NCBI GenBank assembly: GCA_035578175.1
Contig: JAQMRL010000001.1
Coordinates: 372,179,720-372,243,719, forward strand
Length of the DNA stretch: 64,000 bases
Direction: 5' to 3'
DNA from: Catonia carolina
Taxonomy: Eukaryota; Arthropoda; Insecta; Hemiptera; Achilidae
Part shown: piece by piece, positions 25,264 through 35,044 of the stretch
How positions within the stretch are numbered: position 1 is the stretch's first letter
How the letters are laid out: each line of letters opens with the position of its first letter
Program-made: the position numbers and the translations under genes
The notes under the pieces: generated by a model
Seen by the model: the letters and a program-made list of their open reading frames with translations, nothing else
Told to the model about the DNA's origin: nothing
The model's database searches: none

Positions 25264-26196
25264 TTATTTTTGAATTAATATGCTGAACGTATCGCACACT
25301 CTACAGACTGAAAACGTTACAGTTATAATAAATAAATATGTAAAAAAGTACCCTCGAGTTTCATTTGCTTACGATTAATAAAAAAAAACAAATGGCGAAA
25401 AGAAAATAATATCAAAAATAAACAATAATCTTGTAGATACAACCACTTATATTTACAATAGGATTCAGATTAAAAAAAACACCTGTTTTTGTTTTTGTTA
25501 GTTATTGATAACATCAGTTCGAATAAAGGTTGTTGTTGTTTAGGTCATCAGCCGAAAAGCTGGTTTGAACCTATAGAGGTTTAACTAAGTAAAACGAGGA
25601 GTCAGTTGGTTTACTATGCCTTCCTCACTGAGTGGAAAAGTACGCTTATCAGCATGCCGGGCCCTCCGAAAAGCACTCACTTTCCACCCTGCAAATGACA
25701 CCTTCACTTCATTCACCACAGGGTCTGGCTGCATAGTGAAATTCATTACTCTCAGAGGAGATAACTCTGATTAGTGTCATTTACACCCCTACCTCTTCTG
25801 TTCTTAAATAGTTCAGTCATATAAGTGGCTGACTATGTGATAACAAACAGAACTATTTTTTTTAGCCCTGAACCAAACAGATAGAGTGCAATTAAAATAA
25901 CACTCCACCTGCCCGTTATGGGCATGAATAAAGGTTACTGAAACAAATTGGGTTCATTAATAATTTATCACTTTCTTATTTCTTTCATTTCGTTTATTTT
26001 ATTACTTAAGTAACATTGTAACATATCACCAATTTGAAATGGTTATGCAAATAAAACTACTGTCCGCCATTTTGTTTTGATTTATCATAAGCAAATGAAA
26101 CTCGAGGGTACTTTTTCTACATATCTATTTATTATAAGTGTAAAGTTTCCAGTCTAGAGTATGTGATACGTTCGGCATATTAATTTAAAAATGAAT
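25264..26196. mobile_element. Foldback element with about 130 bp terminal inverted repeats
   Basis: The left arm 25266-25397 and the right arm 26065-26194 are reverse complements with scattered differences. Shared blocks include AATTAATATG, AGTACCCTCGAGTTTCATTT and CAAATGGCG/CAAAATGGCG. Between the arms are about 0.67 kb, of which about 0.4 kb is a younger SINE C (25532-25925), so the original spacer was short. No transposase is seen. No clean target duplication was identified, so an ordinary inverted duplication is possible. Confidence 0.6.
25532..25925 (-). mobile_element. SINE family C, copy 2, with target duplication
   Basis: On the minus strand it runs from the GGGCAGGTGGAGTG end to the AAACAACAACAA tail, with TTTAAGAACAGAAGAGGTAG, AGTGAAGGTGTCATTTGCAG and TTTCGGCTGATGACC. 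GAATAAAGGTT is present at both borders (25521-25531 and 25926-25936), an exact 11 bp duplication. It is inserted inside the foldback element, which is therefore older. Confidence 0.8.
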
Positions 26197-26344
26197 ACGC
26201 ATTTCATTAAAAAATGAATTCTAAAAACCCATGCGCCAGGATGTGTAAAACAGCATTAGTTCACTAATCTTTAAACTATTTACCACTATAAATTAAGGTA
26301 AGTAAGCTCACACTTCAATTTGTTTACTTACTATCACTTCCTTG

Positions 26345-26942
26345 TTATCCCTTCTTCTTCTTCTCAGCGTGCCTGTCCGGTTCGAACGCTGGCTGTCATC
26401 ATGGCTATCTTGGTCTTGTCATCTGCAATGCGGAACAGTTGGGCCGAGCTTTTCCCATACCAGTCTCTCAGGTTAGCAAGCCAGGATATTCTTCTTCGGC
26501 CTGGCTGTCTTCTACCATCCAATCTTCCCTGCAGGATGCGCTGCAACAGTTCGTATCTACCGTGGTTCCTCATAATATGACCGAGGTATTGCAACTTGCG
26601 ACACTTAATGGTGTTTATTACCTCTGGTTCCTTGTTCATCCGACGCAGTACCTCAATGTTGGTCACCCTATCTGTCCATGGTATCCTCAGCATTCTTCTG
26701 TACACCCAAAGTTCGAAGGCTTCAAGTTTAGTAGTAGTGGTCGCCCTCGTCAACGTCCAAGACTCTACTCCGTACAGAAAAACGGAAAACACGTAACACC
26801 GCAAGAGTCGCAACTTAGTGCCCATAGTGAGATCATGACTCTTAAACGCCGAACTCATTGCGTTGAAAACACTCCTTGCCTTACCAATACGGCACTTGAT
26901 CTCTTGTGAGTTTTCCCAGGCTTCATTGATAATAGTGCCCAA
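26345..26942 (-). pseudogene. 5'-truncated non-LTR retrotransposon, RT C-terminal domain, (GAA)n tail
   Basis: A 192-codon frame, the longest in the window, encodes the C-terminus of a reverse transcriptase-type protein. It has YVFSVFLYGVESWTLT, then a helix with LEAFELWVYRRMLRIPW, then LQYLGHIMRN..RYELLQ and GRRQPGRRRISWLANLRDW. This order (LYG.E.W, RR.LRI.W, GH..R, GRR.P.RR..W..NL) is common to RTE/CR1-like LINE C-termini annotated in many insects. The stop is followed at once by GAAGAAGAAGAAGG, a simple-repeat 3' tail. The element is cut at the YLGTIIN block upstream, so it lacks the catalytic core and endonuclease. The copy looks young: no stops in frame. Related copies lie at 35045, 59468 and 63615. 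Confidence 0.85.
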
Positions 26943-27985
26943 ATACGGATACCACTACTGACATTAAAAATACTTTCTCCAAATATCATTCAAAATTTTA
27001 CAGTTTTACCAATATAGCAGAAAAATCTTCCTAACTTTTAAAATACGGTTTATATACATCGTGAACGTACCCGTAACTGGAGGCTAAAGTATTAAATAGC
27101 ACTTATAATTTATTTGTTTTACGCTGCAAAACATAATTGTTTTCTCGTACAATCAGTTAACTTTATGACTGAAATACTGGAAAACAAAGATTTAGAGATC
27201 AAAGTGTCACTGAAAATTATTTCATTTAAACGTAACGCATTTTATTTTATAGCCAGACTTTTGTTTGGCTGTAGATATTGAAGGAAGAGTAGTTATATCT
27301 TTCAACCCCATGATTGAGACAATATTAAACAACGACTCTTCTCGAATTACTCAGTGGTATAACCTTTAAGGGTTGAAAGCACCATTTAACTGTTTAACCT
27401 AATCAACAACAAGAATACTTCAAATTACCAGTATATCTGCTTGGTAGTTGCCATTTGGAATCTGTAAATAAAAAATTATTGAAAACATATAAGAGAAAAT
27501 TAATGTACATTCTCTTTATATGCGTACGTCCTATGAAAAGAAAGCGCATATTTTAATACGTGATAAAATTACGTAAATTTTGTTTTAAAAACAATTGAGT
27601 TATAAAATACTCAAAGAAAATTATTGCACTAAATCGATTTTTAATACTTAATCACAAACATCTTTCTGTTTATTAAAGCTATTAGTACCTTTAAGACGTG
27701 GTTAGGCTTTTAAAGAAAACATATCCGATAGCCTAATTTCAAATCTACTGGTACTCAAAAAGTTTTAAAATATTTAAATTTGAACCGTTAGTTTGAATGT
27801 ATTGCAGTTGAGAAATTTAAATTTATTCTTCTGAAATATTGAAGAGATTTTTTATCTCATAATTCCATTACTGTAACGTAATGAAGGTAGGTAATATCTC
27901 ACATAGTGTCAACGGGAGTAATGTTGAACATAAACTAAAAGTTCTTTACGCTCGTCTTTACGCTCTCAAGAAATCAAATCAGCAA
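26943..27985. other. AT-rich DNA, nothing recognised
   Basis: No gene or shared repeat recognised in this interval. Confidence 0.4.
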
Positions 27986-27993
27986 GTTTCGGG

Positions 27994-29238
27994 CACGGTA
28001 AATAGAAGAGACGGTAGGGGCCACGTTAGGATGCGCAGTAGCCGATGACGTCACTGGTGCTTAATAACACGGCCAGCTGTTTGTATTATTTCGGTATTTG
28101 TGAATGTTGTCAGTACGTCTAATTAGCGACTAACGGTATTATGTGAATTCTTTGTGCAGTTAGTTTAATCGAATATAATATTATCGAACATAACAAAAAC
28201 TAGTAAATATTTAGGCCTGCTAATAGTTATTATGTATTTAATTTTTTTTTGTTATTTCTAATATTTAGTACGTGTTTATATCTAGGGAGTTCTAATGTAA
28301 TTACATTGAAAATTGTTGCAGGTGTACTACTAACAATGAAAAAAATATACATGAAAGATTTTTATTTTACCGTTTTCTGAAAAATGAAACCTTAAGAAAA
28401 GTATGATTGCATGCTTGTCGACGTGAAGACAATTTTTCGGTTGATTCTGCGCGTGTTTGTGGTGCTCATGTTGAAGACTGTGACGACGAATGTGATTTAA
28501 AATCTGAACTTTGTAACTTTTAAGCTACAAGAAGATTAAAAGCGTCTGCAGTTCCACATCATAAGATACCAACTCGCGGAACTGATAAAAATTTTATTAA
28601 CTCCGAAAGAAATTTGAGACATGAAAGTAGAGAAAAATAGTGGAATTTCTTGTTTTGCAAGGAGAAAATTATGGTTGTTACGAATCTTCTATTGCTAATG
28701 AAAATAATCCTATTTCACACTGAACCTACAACGCAAAATAATCTGAAGATTTTATAGCGTTGAGAAACGAAAATTTTTGTTTCCAAGAAAAATTACTGAA
28801 CTTTTGCGGGAAATAACTTATAACATTAGGCCTAACTGTAAAATATCCACAACTATTTTATTTTCCGGCAAGTAAGCTACCGAATAGCATGTATTTATTT
28901 ATATTAGAATTACAGACTTGTTTAAACATTTTTATTTCATTATGTGAATATCAAAAGACAATCTGTTTACTTAAATCGCCAACGAAAAATGGCAGGTAAT
29001 TGTTTTATATTTTACTTAACTTGCATTTCATTACAATTCTTTATTATCATTATTAGTCTCGCTGTTATTATTATAGTAGACAAAACATAATTATATCCCA
29101 ATATTAGTCTTTAAAGTAGAAAAACGAAATTAAAAAAACTGGTAATATCCGCATCGTTGACGTTATTTGCTACTGACGGTATGTACTCATAACGGCCAGT
29201 CATGCGCGTGACCCCTTCCGTCTCTTCTATTTACCGTG
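27994..29238 (+). mobile_element. P-element superfamily transposon, internally deleted
   Basis: The ends form terminal inverted repeats of 32 bp with two mismatches; each begins CACGGTAAATAGAAGAGACG and continues G(T/A)AGGGG(C/T)CACG. The flanks carry an 8 bp target duplication with one mismatch (GTTTCGGG at 27986-27993, GTTTCAGG at 29239-29246). An 8 bp duplication, TIRs of about 31 bp and a THAP domain inside (28335-28580) together are the signature of the P superfamily. At 1.25 kb it is much shorter than full P elements (about 3 kb) and lacks the catalytic region. Confidence 0.8.
28335..28815 (+). pseudogene. Decayed THAP-domain transposase N-terminus
   Basis: In one plus frame the sequence reads LKNETLRKV, a stop, LHACRREDNFSVDSARVCGA, HVEDCDDECDLKSELCNF, a stop, and ATRRLKASAVPHHKIP. 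THAP domains have a C2CH zinc site, an invariant Trp after the FPK block, a C..HF motif and a C-terminal AVP box. Here VCGAH keeps the last Cys and His, LKASAVP keeps the AVP box, and the invariant Trp codon (TGG) is TGA. A helical stretch, EDFIALRNENFCFQEKLL, follows at 28750-28803 and may be the coiled coil found behind the THAP domain in P transposases. The first Cys pair is not found and may lie in an upstream exon: a TTGCAG acceptor-like site precedes at 28321. No function is expected now. Confidence 0.75.
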
Positions 29239-29246
29239 GTTTCAGG

Positions 29247-30365
29247 TGTTATAAATATATAGAAAAAAATCTCAATGACTTTTAACAGTTGGAGATAAAA
29301 TTTGAAATTTTTCTAGTATACTTTGAATACCTTTATATATACTGTTTCAAAATGAAAGCAGGAGTTTGTAAAAATATTTTGGGGGTTTCATACAGGGGGT
29401 AACACAAATCTAATCTAGGTTCATACCCATTTCACTGATATATTCTTTTGACATATTTTTTGAAAATGTTGTTCTATCTTAATAGACAAAAATAGCCTAT
29501 ATAAAATTCAACTATATCTTAACTGGATAAAATGTAAAAAAAAGTTTTACTAAAGGATGTCGCGTCGAACTTTACGACATTTTGCTCGTTAAACGAAAGC
29601 TTATCAACAAGGTGTTAATAGATTGTATTCACTGCATTTTCCTTTCGAAAATCTCCATCTAAAAGCACTCTTCTAGAAAGTGAATAAACGTTTCAATGCT
29701 AAAAAATATATTTTTATGACGAAAATGATAGAATAATTATCGGTAAAATTCAAAAAGTTTTCCACGCGTTTGAATGAGAGTTCATGCCATATTTTGTTTT
29801 GCGTTATGGACACAGTATCTATCTCCTATCAGGAGGAAATCGTTTTAATATTTTAATTTCAGTTGTAAATTGCATTAAAATTCAAACTTATTATTATTTT
29901 TTTGAGATTAATTTAATATGCGTACCGTAAAATAACATCATTAAGTGTGTAGGATTTGCGACGATTATTTATGTTAGAACTGTCGTACCTTTCCTAAAAT
30001 CTAATTTTCTTATTTCGAAAGTAATCTTCAAGTGTAGCAGTCTTCTATATTAAATAAGATTAAGTTATTAATTTCTAATGAAATACCTTTGAACGGTATA
30101 TTTCTAATACACAGTGGGCTGCTACTAAGTTTCCAAAGGTACGTTTGTCCAACGATAACCTGTGTCTGTGGATAGAAGGATCTCTTAACACAGAAATAAC
30201 ACAAAATACATTATTAAACAAATATTTATTTGAATTAATCAGCATGAAATTAATTATTAAATTTATAAAAAGTTCTTGAGACTGATGATGTTCTAATGCA
30301 AATTTAAATATATATGGATTGATCTTACTGGTAGTCGGAGAGTAGGCGGATACAGCCTACTGTGT
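29247..30365. other. AT-rich DNA, nothing recognised
   Basis: About 1.1 kb without a recognisable gene or shared repeat. Confidence 0.4.
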
Positions 30366-30403
30366 AAATGTATACCTGGGGTTAGTTACAGTTCAATCAA
30401 ACC

Positions 30404-30445
30404 TCATCAAAATAACATCAAAATAACATCAAAATAACATCATGG
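30404..30445 (+). repeat. 11 bp tandem repeat followed by a G run
   Basis: CATCAAAATAA is repeated about three and a half times just inside the left TIR and is followed by ATGGGGGGGGGG. Confidence 0.85.
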
Positions 30446-30654
30446 GGGGGGGGAATCAGTAACTGCCTCGAGATGCTATTTGAAGTTTTGGTGTCCATTT
30501 ATTTAGGTAAATAATTTGTAATCACCTACTCACACTGTAACCATTTAATGTCCACAACACATTATGTTTAAAATGACCAACCGTGTTGACTGTTCACGTA
30601 CGAGTGTCCGAATCCTTCCTAAGTACCAAACTCACTAACAACTGTTCTTCTACA

Positions 30655-31056
30655 CAGGGGCTGTTCCAGGGCTGATTTTCGGGGGGGGGGGTATCTTGTT
30701 TTTATGTAGCTCTGACTACATAATTTGTAATACATAGTTTGTAATTGAGTCATTGAAAAGTCCTCTTTTATGCTGTATTTCTGTAACCACAATTTTAATT
30801 CATAGAGAAATTTTCAAGGCGCTGACTGGATGCGAGTGGCTTTTGACTACTGACTCTGATTGTTATCTTAATACTATTTAAAAATAGATACTTTCTGTTT
30901 GACTCATTTTTATACTAAAATAATTATTGTTAATTGATAGGTACGAGTATTGGGATTCAGTTTTGTTAGAAATAATAGCTTATAGAAAATATTAAACTAA
31001 GTTTTCCTAGTATTTCGGGGGGGGGGGGCATGGCCCATTCCCTGAAACCGCCCCTG
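30655..31056. mobile_element. hAT-like MITE, about 0.4 kb
   Basis: Ends are CAGGGGCTGTTCCAGGG and the inverted CCCTGAAACCGCCCCTG, 17 bp TIRs with two mismatches, starting with the CAGGG typical of hAT elements. Flanking octamers CTTCTACA and CCTCTACC agree at six of eight positions, fitting an old 8 bp duplication. Runs of 11-12 G lie just inside each end (30681-30691 and 31017-31028). No coding content. Confidence 0.65.
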
Positions 31057-31966
31057 CCTCTACCACTCTCATGTTGTAACACTGCCTATGAACAACTGCT
31101 GCTAAACACTCCAATCTGCAAGACCGCATCACCATTTCTTGCCCGGATTAATCCGCTAATCACATAGTTATACTTCAACGTTTTAATTTTTAATAGTTCT
31201 ACACATGTCTCTACGTTACAAAATTCAATGCCTCGCTTTCTTATGCATCAGTTCCATTTAGTTTAAACAAACGCTTCTTTTAATTTTACACTTTAGTAAC
31301 ATATACAATTTTATTAAGATGCTTGAAATAAATTATCCGTTATTAAATAATTAATCTTAGAGAAAATAAATATTTTAGAATCAGACCAAAATGTCACGCT
31401 ATACAAGATATTAAAACATAATGAATTACTTGGAATAAGTTAAGTTAAACTTTTTTTCACCACTTTAGAAAAATGTATTTACTTTATTTTAAGGTATAAC
31501 CTGAGAGTTTAAATTTTTTTCTCTGTATATGTTTTTCTATAAATTATTGATCCGTTTTTAAATTTTTCCAATCTCAATACAACTCGATAACGTACGATCC
31601 ACTTTATAAAGTAACGCAATATTTTCTTTAGGTTAACATGTACCTTCTTCAAGTGTTTTCATAAATTTGGATTTGAATTAAAGTTTATACGTTGATCCTA
31701 ATTCTTCTTCCTGACTAATCTTCATTCCTATGATGGGGATAATATTTTTATTATTTTATATTTTTCTGTATTTTCTCAATGTTCTCAGGTTTGATTGAAC
31801 TGTAACTAACCCCCGGTATACATTTCCCCATAGGGAAGATATAATATGATAAACCGCGTACTTTCACAGAAATTGTAAAATATAATATGTACTTGACCCA
31901 TAATCTTCTAGTTATTTACGAAACGACATGAACAACTTGAAATTCTAGCATATTAAGGGAGGACTC

Positions 31967-32133
31967 TTTTTTTTTGTTTAATGTCCGACGTTCTGCAATT
32001 ACTGCTAACGCAGACGGTGAATGATGAAATGATTTTTGTAACGTATGAAAAACTGCCATGCCTGGATGGGATTTGAACCCAAGACCGCATGATGAGAGGC
32101 GAGCACGTTACCAACTTCGCCAATGCGGCCGGC
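31967..32133 (-). mobile_element. tRNA-derived SINE, family B, copy 3, with target duplication
   Basis: The minus-strand head GCATTGGCGAAGTTGG (A box), CGTGCTCGCCTCTCATCATG and TGGGTTCAAATCCC (B box) leads into CACCGTCTGCGTTAGCAG, AACGTCGGACATTAAAC and a poly-A tail. AAGGGAGGACTC stands on both sides (31955-31966 and 32134-32145), a perfect 12 bp target duplication, so this is a clean and fairly young insertion. Confidence 0.88.
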
Positions 32134-32411
32134 AAGGGAGGACTCAACCTTCATAATATCATAATATCACAATGTTGGAATACCAAATAATTTTCTCTCA
32201 AAATGGTCAACATTTTTACAAAAATTAATTATTTAAAATTAATAAAATTAATTTTTGAAGGTAGACTCTTCCATTAAGAAACATTTAAAAGTAACTATAT
32301 AAATGATGTGTTTTATGTAAATGAAAGTGTGTTTTGTATCATGATTTTGAATCAAAACAAATCTTTTATTTATTTTTATTTATTTAATACGAAAGCACAT
32401 GGTAATTCCGT

Positions 32412-32425
32412 CAGACCGAAGTCTG
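32412..32425 (-). other. 3' terminal hairpin with UUCG loop
   Basis: The minus strand reads CAGACTTCGGTCTG, a 5 bp stem closed by the very stable UUCG tetraloop, about 30 bases before the AAATAAAT tail. In CR1/L2-type LINEs a conserved 3' hairpin is thought to guide the reverse transcriptase to its RNA. Confidence 0.7.
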
Positions 32426-32926
32426 TCGACAAAAAAAGTAAAATAAAAATTTCTTAATTTTACATAAAGAATGTAACTAATCTAATTTAACAAAATTAAC
32501 TAATTCAATTTTGAATATAACATCAAAATAACTGTAAGAAAAATCTTTCAATACTTACGAAATAAAATATAAATAAATGTAAAAAATATGTCGACATGCT
32601 TGAAAGAAAATGAAAAAATATTAGAAGTGCGATAAAAGTACCTAATACAATAAAATATTATAAAAATATACTTAAAAGTTTTACAATAATCAATTTTTTT
32701 CTATACAAACGTTACCTATAAAAATTTAAAATGTATGTATGTAATTATATTAGTAATATAAATGTAGTATTATAATAGCTAATATACACTGAGTAAAAAT
32801 AGAAATTATATTAAGTATAATACACTGTTTATCTAAATTCATATAATATATAAAAACATATTACTTAACAATATCATAGGCTAATAACTTATTTGTTATT
32901 TTATATAATATTTAATTTATCTTTAA

Positions 32927-33276
32927 TGTTTGTACGTTGCAGTCTGTTCAATTTAGAACAGGCAGCAACCCCAACCCATGAGATAAGAATGATGTGTATG
33001 ACATATAAATGAGGTGTAGTCTTGTACAGACCCAGGCCGACCATTCCTAGAAGAGTATGGTTAATTGAACCCCAACCATCAAAGTACCCCGGTAACCACT
33101 GTCTAGTATTCAAATCCGTATAAAGGTACACCTTTAAAAACCCCACCTCACCTCACCTAACCTTTAAAGGTATACCTTTGCTAGGATTTGAACCAGGAAC
33201 CTTCGTCTCCGAAAATCAGCTGTTAAACAGCTGACTCGAGGCGACAACTTTACCTCTAGACCAACCCGGTGGGTTC
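32927..33276 (-). mobile_element. tRNA-derived SINE, family A, copy 2
   Basis: The minus-strand head GGGTTGGTCTAGAGGTAAAG contains a consensus A box (TGGTCTAGAGG), and CCTGGTTCAAATCCTAG contains the B box. Between them lies the hairpin CAGCTGTTTAACAGCTG. The body includes GACAGTGGTTACCGGGGTAC, TTAACCATACTCTTC, TGTACAAGACTACACCTC and the 3' GAACAGACTGCAACGTAC. A CCTTTAAAGG-rich duplication of about 30 bases extends the middle. It sits in the 3' UTR of the CR1-like element. Confidence 0.8.
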
Positions 33277-33565
33277 ATAATTTTGAATTTAATTAATTTT
33301 TTAATTCATTGATCAAACAATACCGGACGCTCACTTAAGGAGTTTTGTTTTTAATTCTTCATGGTGTTTATGAAGCAGGAATTTATCTGGTAACAAATTT
33401 AAAAGTTTAGGCAAAATGTAAGAATCCAGTCGATTACCATAAGTATTATTATGGAAACTGGGAATAAATCTTTTGCGTGTTAGTTTGTAATCAGTAACAG
33501 CTAATTTACGGTAATTAATAGTACCATGAAAATGTTTTAATAAAATGTTTGAATGACATTACAAT

Positions 33566-34277
33566 AATTCACATGGTTTAATTTATCTTTAGTACATTAG
33601 AAAAATGACGACATTATGTTGCCGATACGCGTGTACATGATATTGCAGAAAACAAAAAGAAAGGTCGAAATGTATCTCTCAAACTTTTCTTTAAATGTTA
33701 TTTACTACTAAGCTTCTACTTGACAGGAGAAAAATCTCTTTCATACATCATGAAATTCAGTTAGGTCTATATTGGTTTTTAAACTGCACGGCAACTACAG
33801 CCAGCTATAGAAGCTCCAGAAAATCAAGGTTTAATAATATATAACAAGATAAAATTGATGATATTAAGATCAAGATGAAAATGTTCCATAAATTGTACTG
33901 TAGACCGCAAAATTTTCTCGCTTATCATCAACAATTTTCTTAATTTAACTAACCTTATGTCCGATTTTGATGCTCTATCCATAGCAATTATGGAAGGAAA
34001 GTATTAGAATAGTGGTTGTAATAGAACTGCATGCAAGAAGTTTTGATATAATTGGGCAACTGCTAATCTATTGGTGTACATCACAACTGATGCAAACATG
34101 GATCATACCACTTTATGTACGATAGTGTGGGAATAAGCAATCACTATTCAGCCTTCTGTTTAGAGCAGGACACGATTTGGTATTACACTGTTTGGTATAT
34201 ACTGAACACCTAGTTAACTCGTGAGTGCTGGGGTTAAAACAGAGTCATCCATAAAATGCTGTTAATTTATTTTCTAT
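33566..34277. other. AT-rich DNA, nothing recognised
   Basis: No gene or shared repeat recognised. Confidence 0.4.
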
Positions 34278-34281
34278 ATTT

Positions 34282-34893
34282 TGTCGCCGACCAGGGCCGA
34301 CGACACGTGGCAAAACCTTGCTTGCTAGTTTGGTAGCCCTGAAAAAGGTCATTTTATCGGTTTGGGTTCCTGAAAAGAACCGTTATTGGTGGTCGGAAGC
34401 GGCGCGCCGGCGTGGTGGAAGCGGAGCCCTATGAGTGACGACTCGGCTACCGGGTTCAGGCCTGGCCTTTCCTCAGCGGCAGCTGGATCCCCACTGCAAC
34501 GTGACATTGGTGACCCCCAGAGCCCCGCGATGTTGGGTTGCGTAGGCCGTCTGCCGATAACACGGTCAAGGCGGTTCTCTCCGGGTCGGTGAAGGCTGAC
34601 CGGTGCGGGAATGTGCGTCCGCTACCGGTAGCGAAGACCACGGATGGTGCTCCTGGTCTTGGCTGGGCTCTTCTTCTTCGGTCAGGAGCTCTTCTTCCTT
34701 GAACTTCTCCAGTTGAGAGTTGATTGGAGAGAGTATCTCGTGGGCCAGTGGGGCAGCTTAAATATCCCTCCGGCGAGTCCACTTCATAGTGGAGGGGAGG
34801 CACTGCTGGTTCTGCGCGTCTGAAGCGCTCCGTGCGGCAGGCAGGTACTGGGACCGTCTGCAGGCGCTAATATTGGTAGGGCAGTCAGCGACA
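34282..34893 (-). mobile_element. GC-rich solo LTR, probably Ty3/gypsy type
   Basis: The segment is TGTCGC...GCGACA, 612 bases, bounded by ATTT on both sides (34278-34281 and 34894-34897), a 4 bp duplication. Base composition changes from AT-rich to clearly GC-rich exactly at these borders. Minus orientation is favoured: a TATA-like GGATATTTAAG (34757-34768) lies in the upstream third and two histone-like 3' stem-loops (34335-34381) lie near the end. No AATAAA or ATTAAA is present on that strand of the LTR. ORFs of 68 and 115 codons are open only because of the high GC and match no protein I know. With no internal domain adjacent, it is a solo LTR. Confidence 0.65.
34335..34381 (-). promoter_or_regulatory. 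Tandem histone-like 3' stem-loops in the LTR
   Basis: On the minus strand AACGGTTCTTTTCAGGAACC is followed 14 bases later by TGACCTTTTTCAGGGCTACC. Both resemble the metazoan histone mRNA 3' element (stem GGYYYT, loop TTTC, stem ARRRCC, then ACCCA). The first keeps a GGTTC/GAACC stem with one extra G. The second has two wobble or mismatched pairs. Their polarity agrees with the transcript sense inferred for the LTR. Whether they bind SLBP is unknown. Confidence 0.5.
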
Positions 34894-35044
34894 ATTTGAA
34901 ATGAGTAGAAGAAATATAAAGATTATTAAAATGGTTTTTACACAGCTGGAAACATCAAATCGTCTAGTTTTTAAAGGTTGTACAAAACGTTACAATATTT
35001 TATTAAAAAAATGCTATCCCTTTTTTATACCGCATGTATAAAAA

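Larger units (their letters stand above)
30366..31825. mobile_element. 1.46 kb element with 39 bp terminal inverted repeats
   Basis: The segment 30366-30404 is the reverse complement of 31787-31825 at 38 of 39 positions. Each arm starts AAATGTATACC and continues GGGGTTAGTTACAG and TTCAATCAAACCT. Such arms are expected of a DNA transposon. No target duplication is obvious, so the true ends may lie a few bases inside or outside. No transposase domain was recognised within; a hAT-like MITE (30655-31056) is inserted. Confidence 0.6.
32356..33565 (-). pseudogene. CR1/L2-like non-LTR retrotransposon, 3' end with UTR
   Basis: On the minus strand from about 33565 the frame reads NILLKHFHGTINYRK, LAVTDYKLTRKRFIPSFHNN, TYGNRLDSYILPKLLNLLPD and ends KFLLHKHHEELKTKLLK before a TGA at 33331. 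The R...P..N..YG.R...Y..P.L.N.LP and final FK..L pattern is that of CR1/L2/Daphne-type LINE C-termini. A long AT-rich 3' UTR follows. It is interrupted by SINE A copy 2 and ends with a UUCG-loop hairpin and an AAATAAATAAA-like tail near 32360-32390. One stop is present within the upstream coding part. The rest of the RT and the endonuclease are absent. Confidence 0.65.

Noticed and set aside
26320..26909. Plus-strand ORFs of 66-156 codons
   Set aside because: They are shadows of the well-supported minus-strand RT frame at 26364-26942.
32901..33146. 81-codon minus-strand ORF similar to one at 41032-41232
   Set aside because: The two resemble each other only because both are translations of SINE A, which is a Pol III-type non-coding repeat.
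34335..34381. A nearby core histone gene to explain the stem-loops
   Set aside because: The sequence upstream on the same strand does not encode any histone C-terminus that I can recognise.
34386..34803. ORFs of 68 and 115 codons in the GC-rich block, and the idea of a CpG-island promoter of a host gene
   Set aside because: The block has LTR ends and a 4 bp duplication. Long frames are expected at high GC, and no domain is recognisable in either strand.
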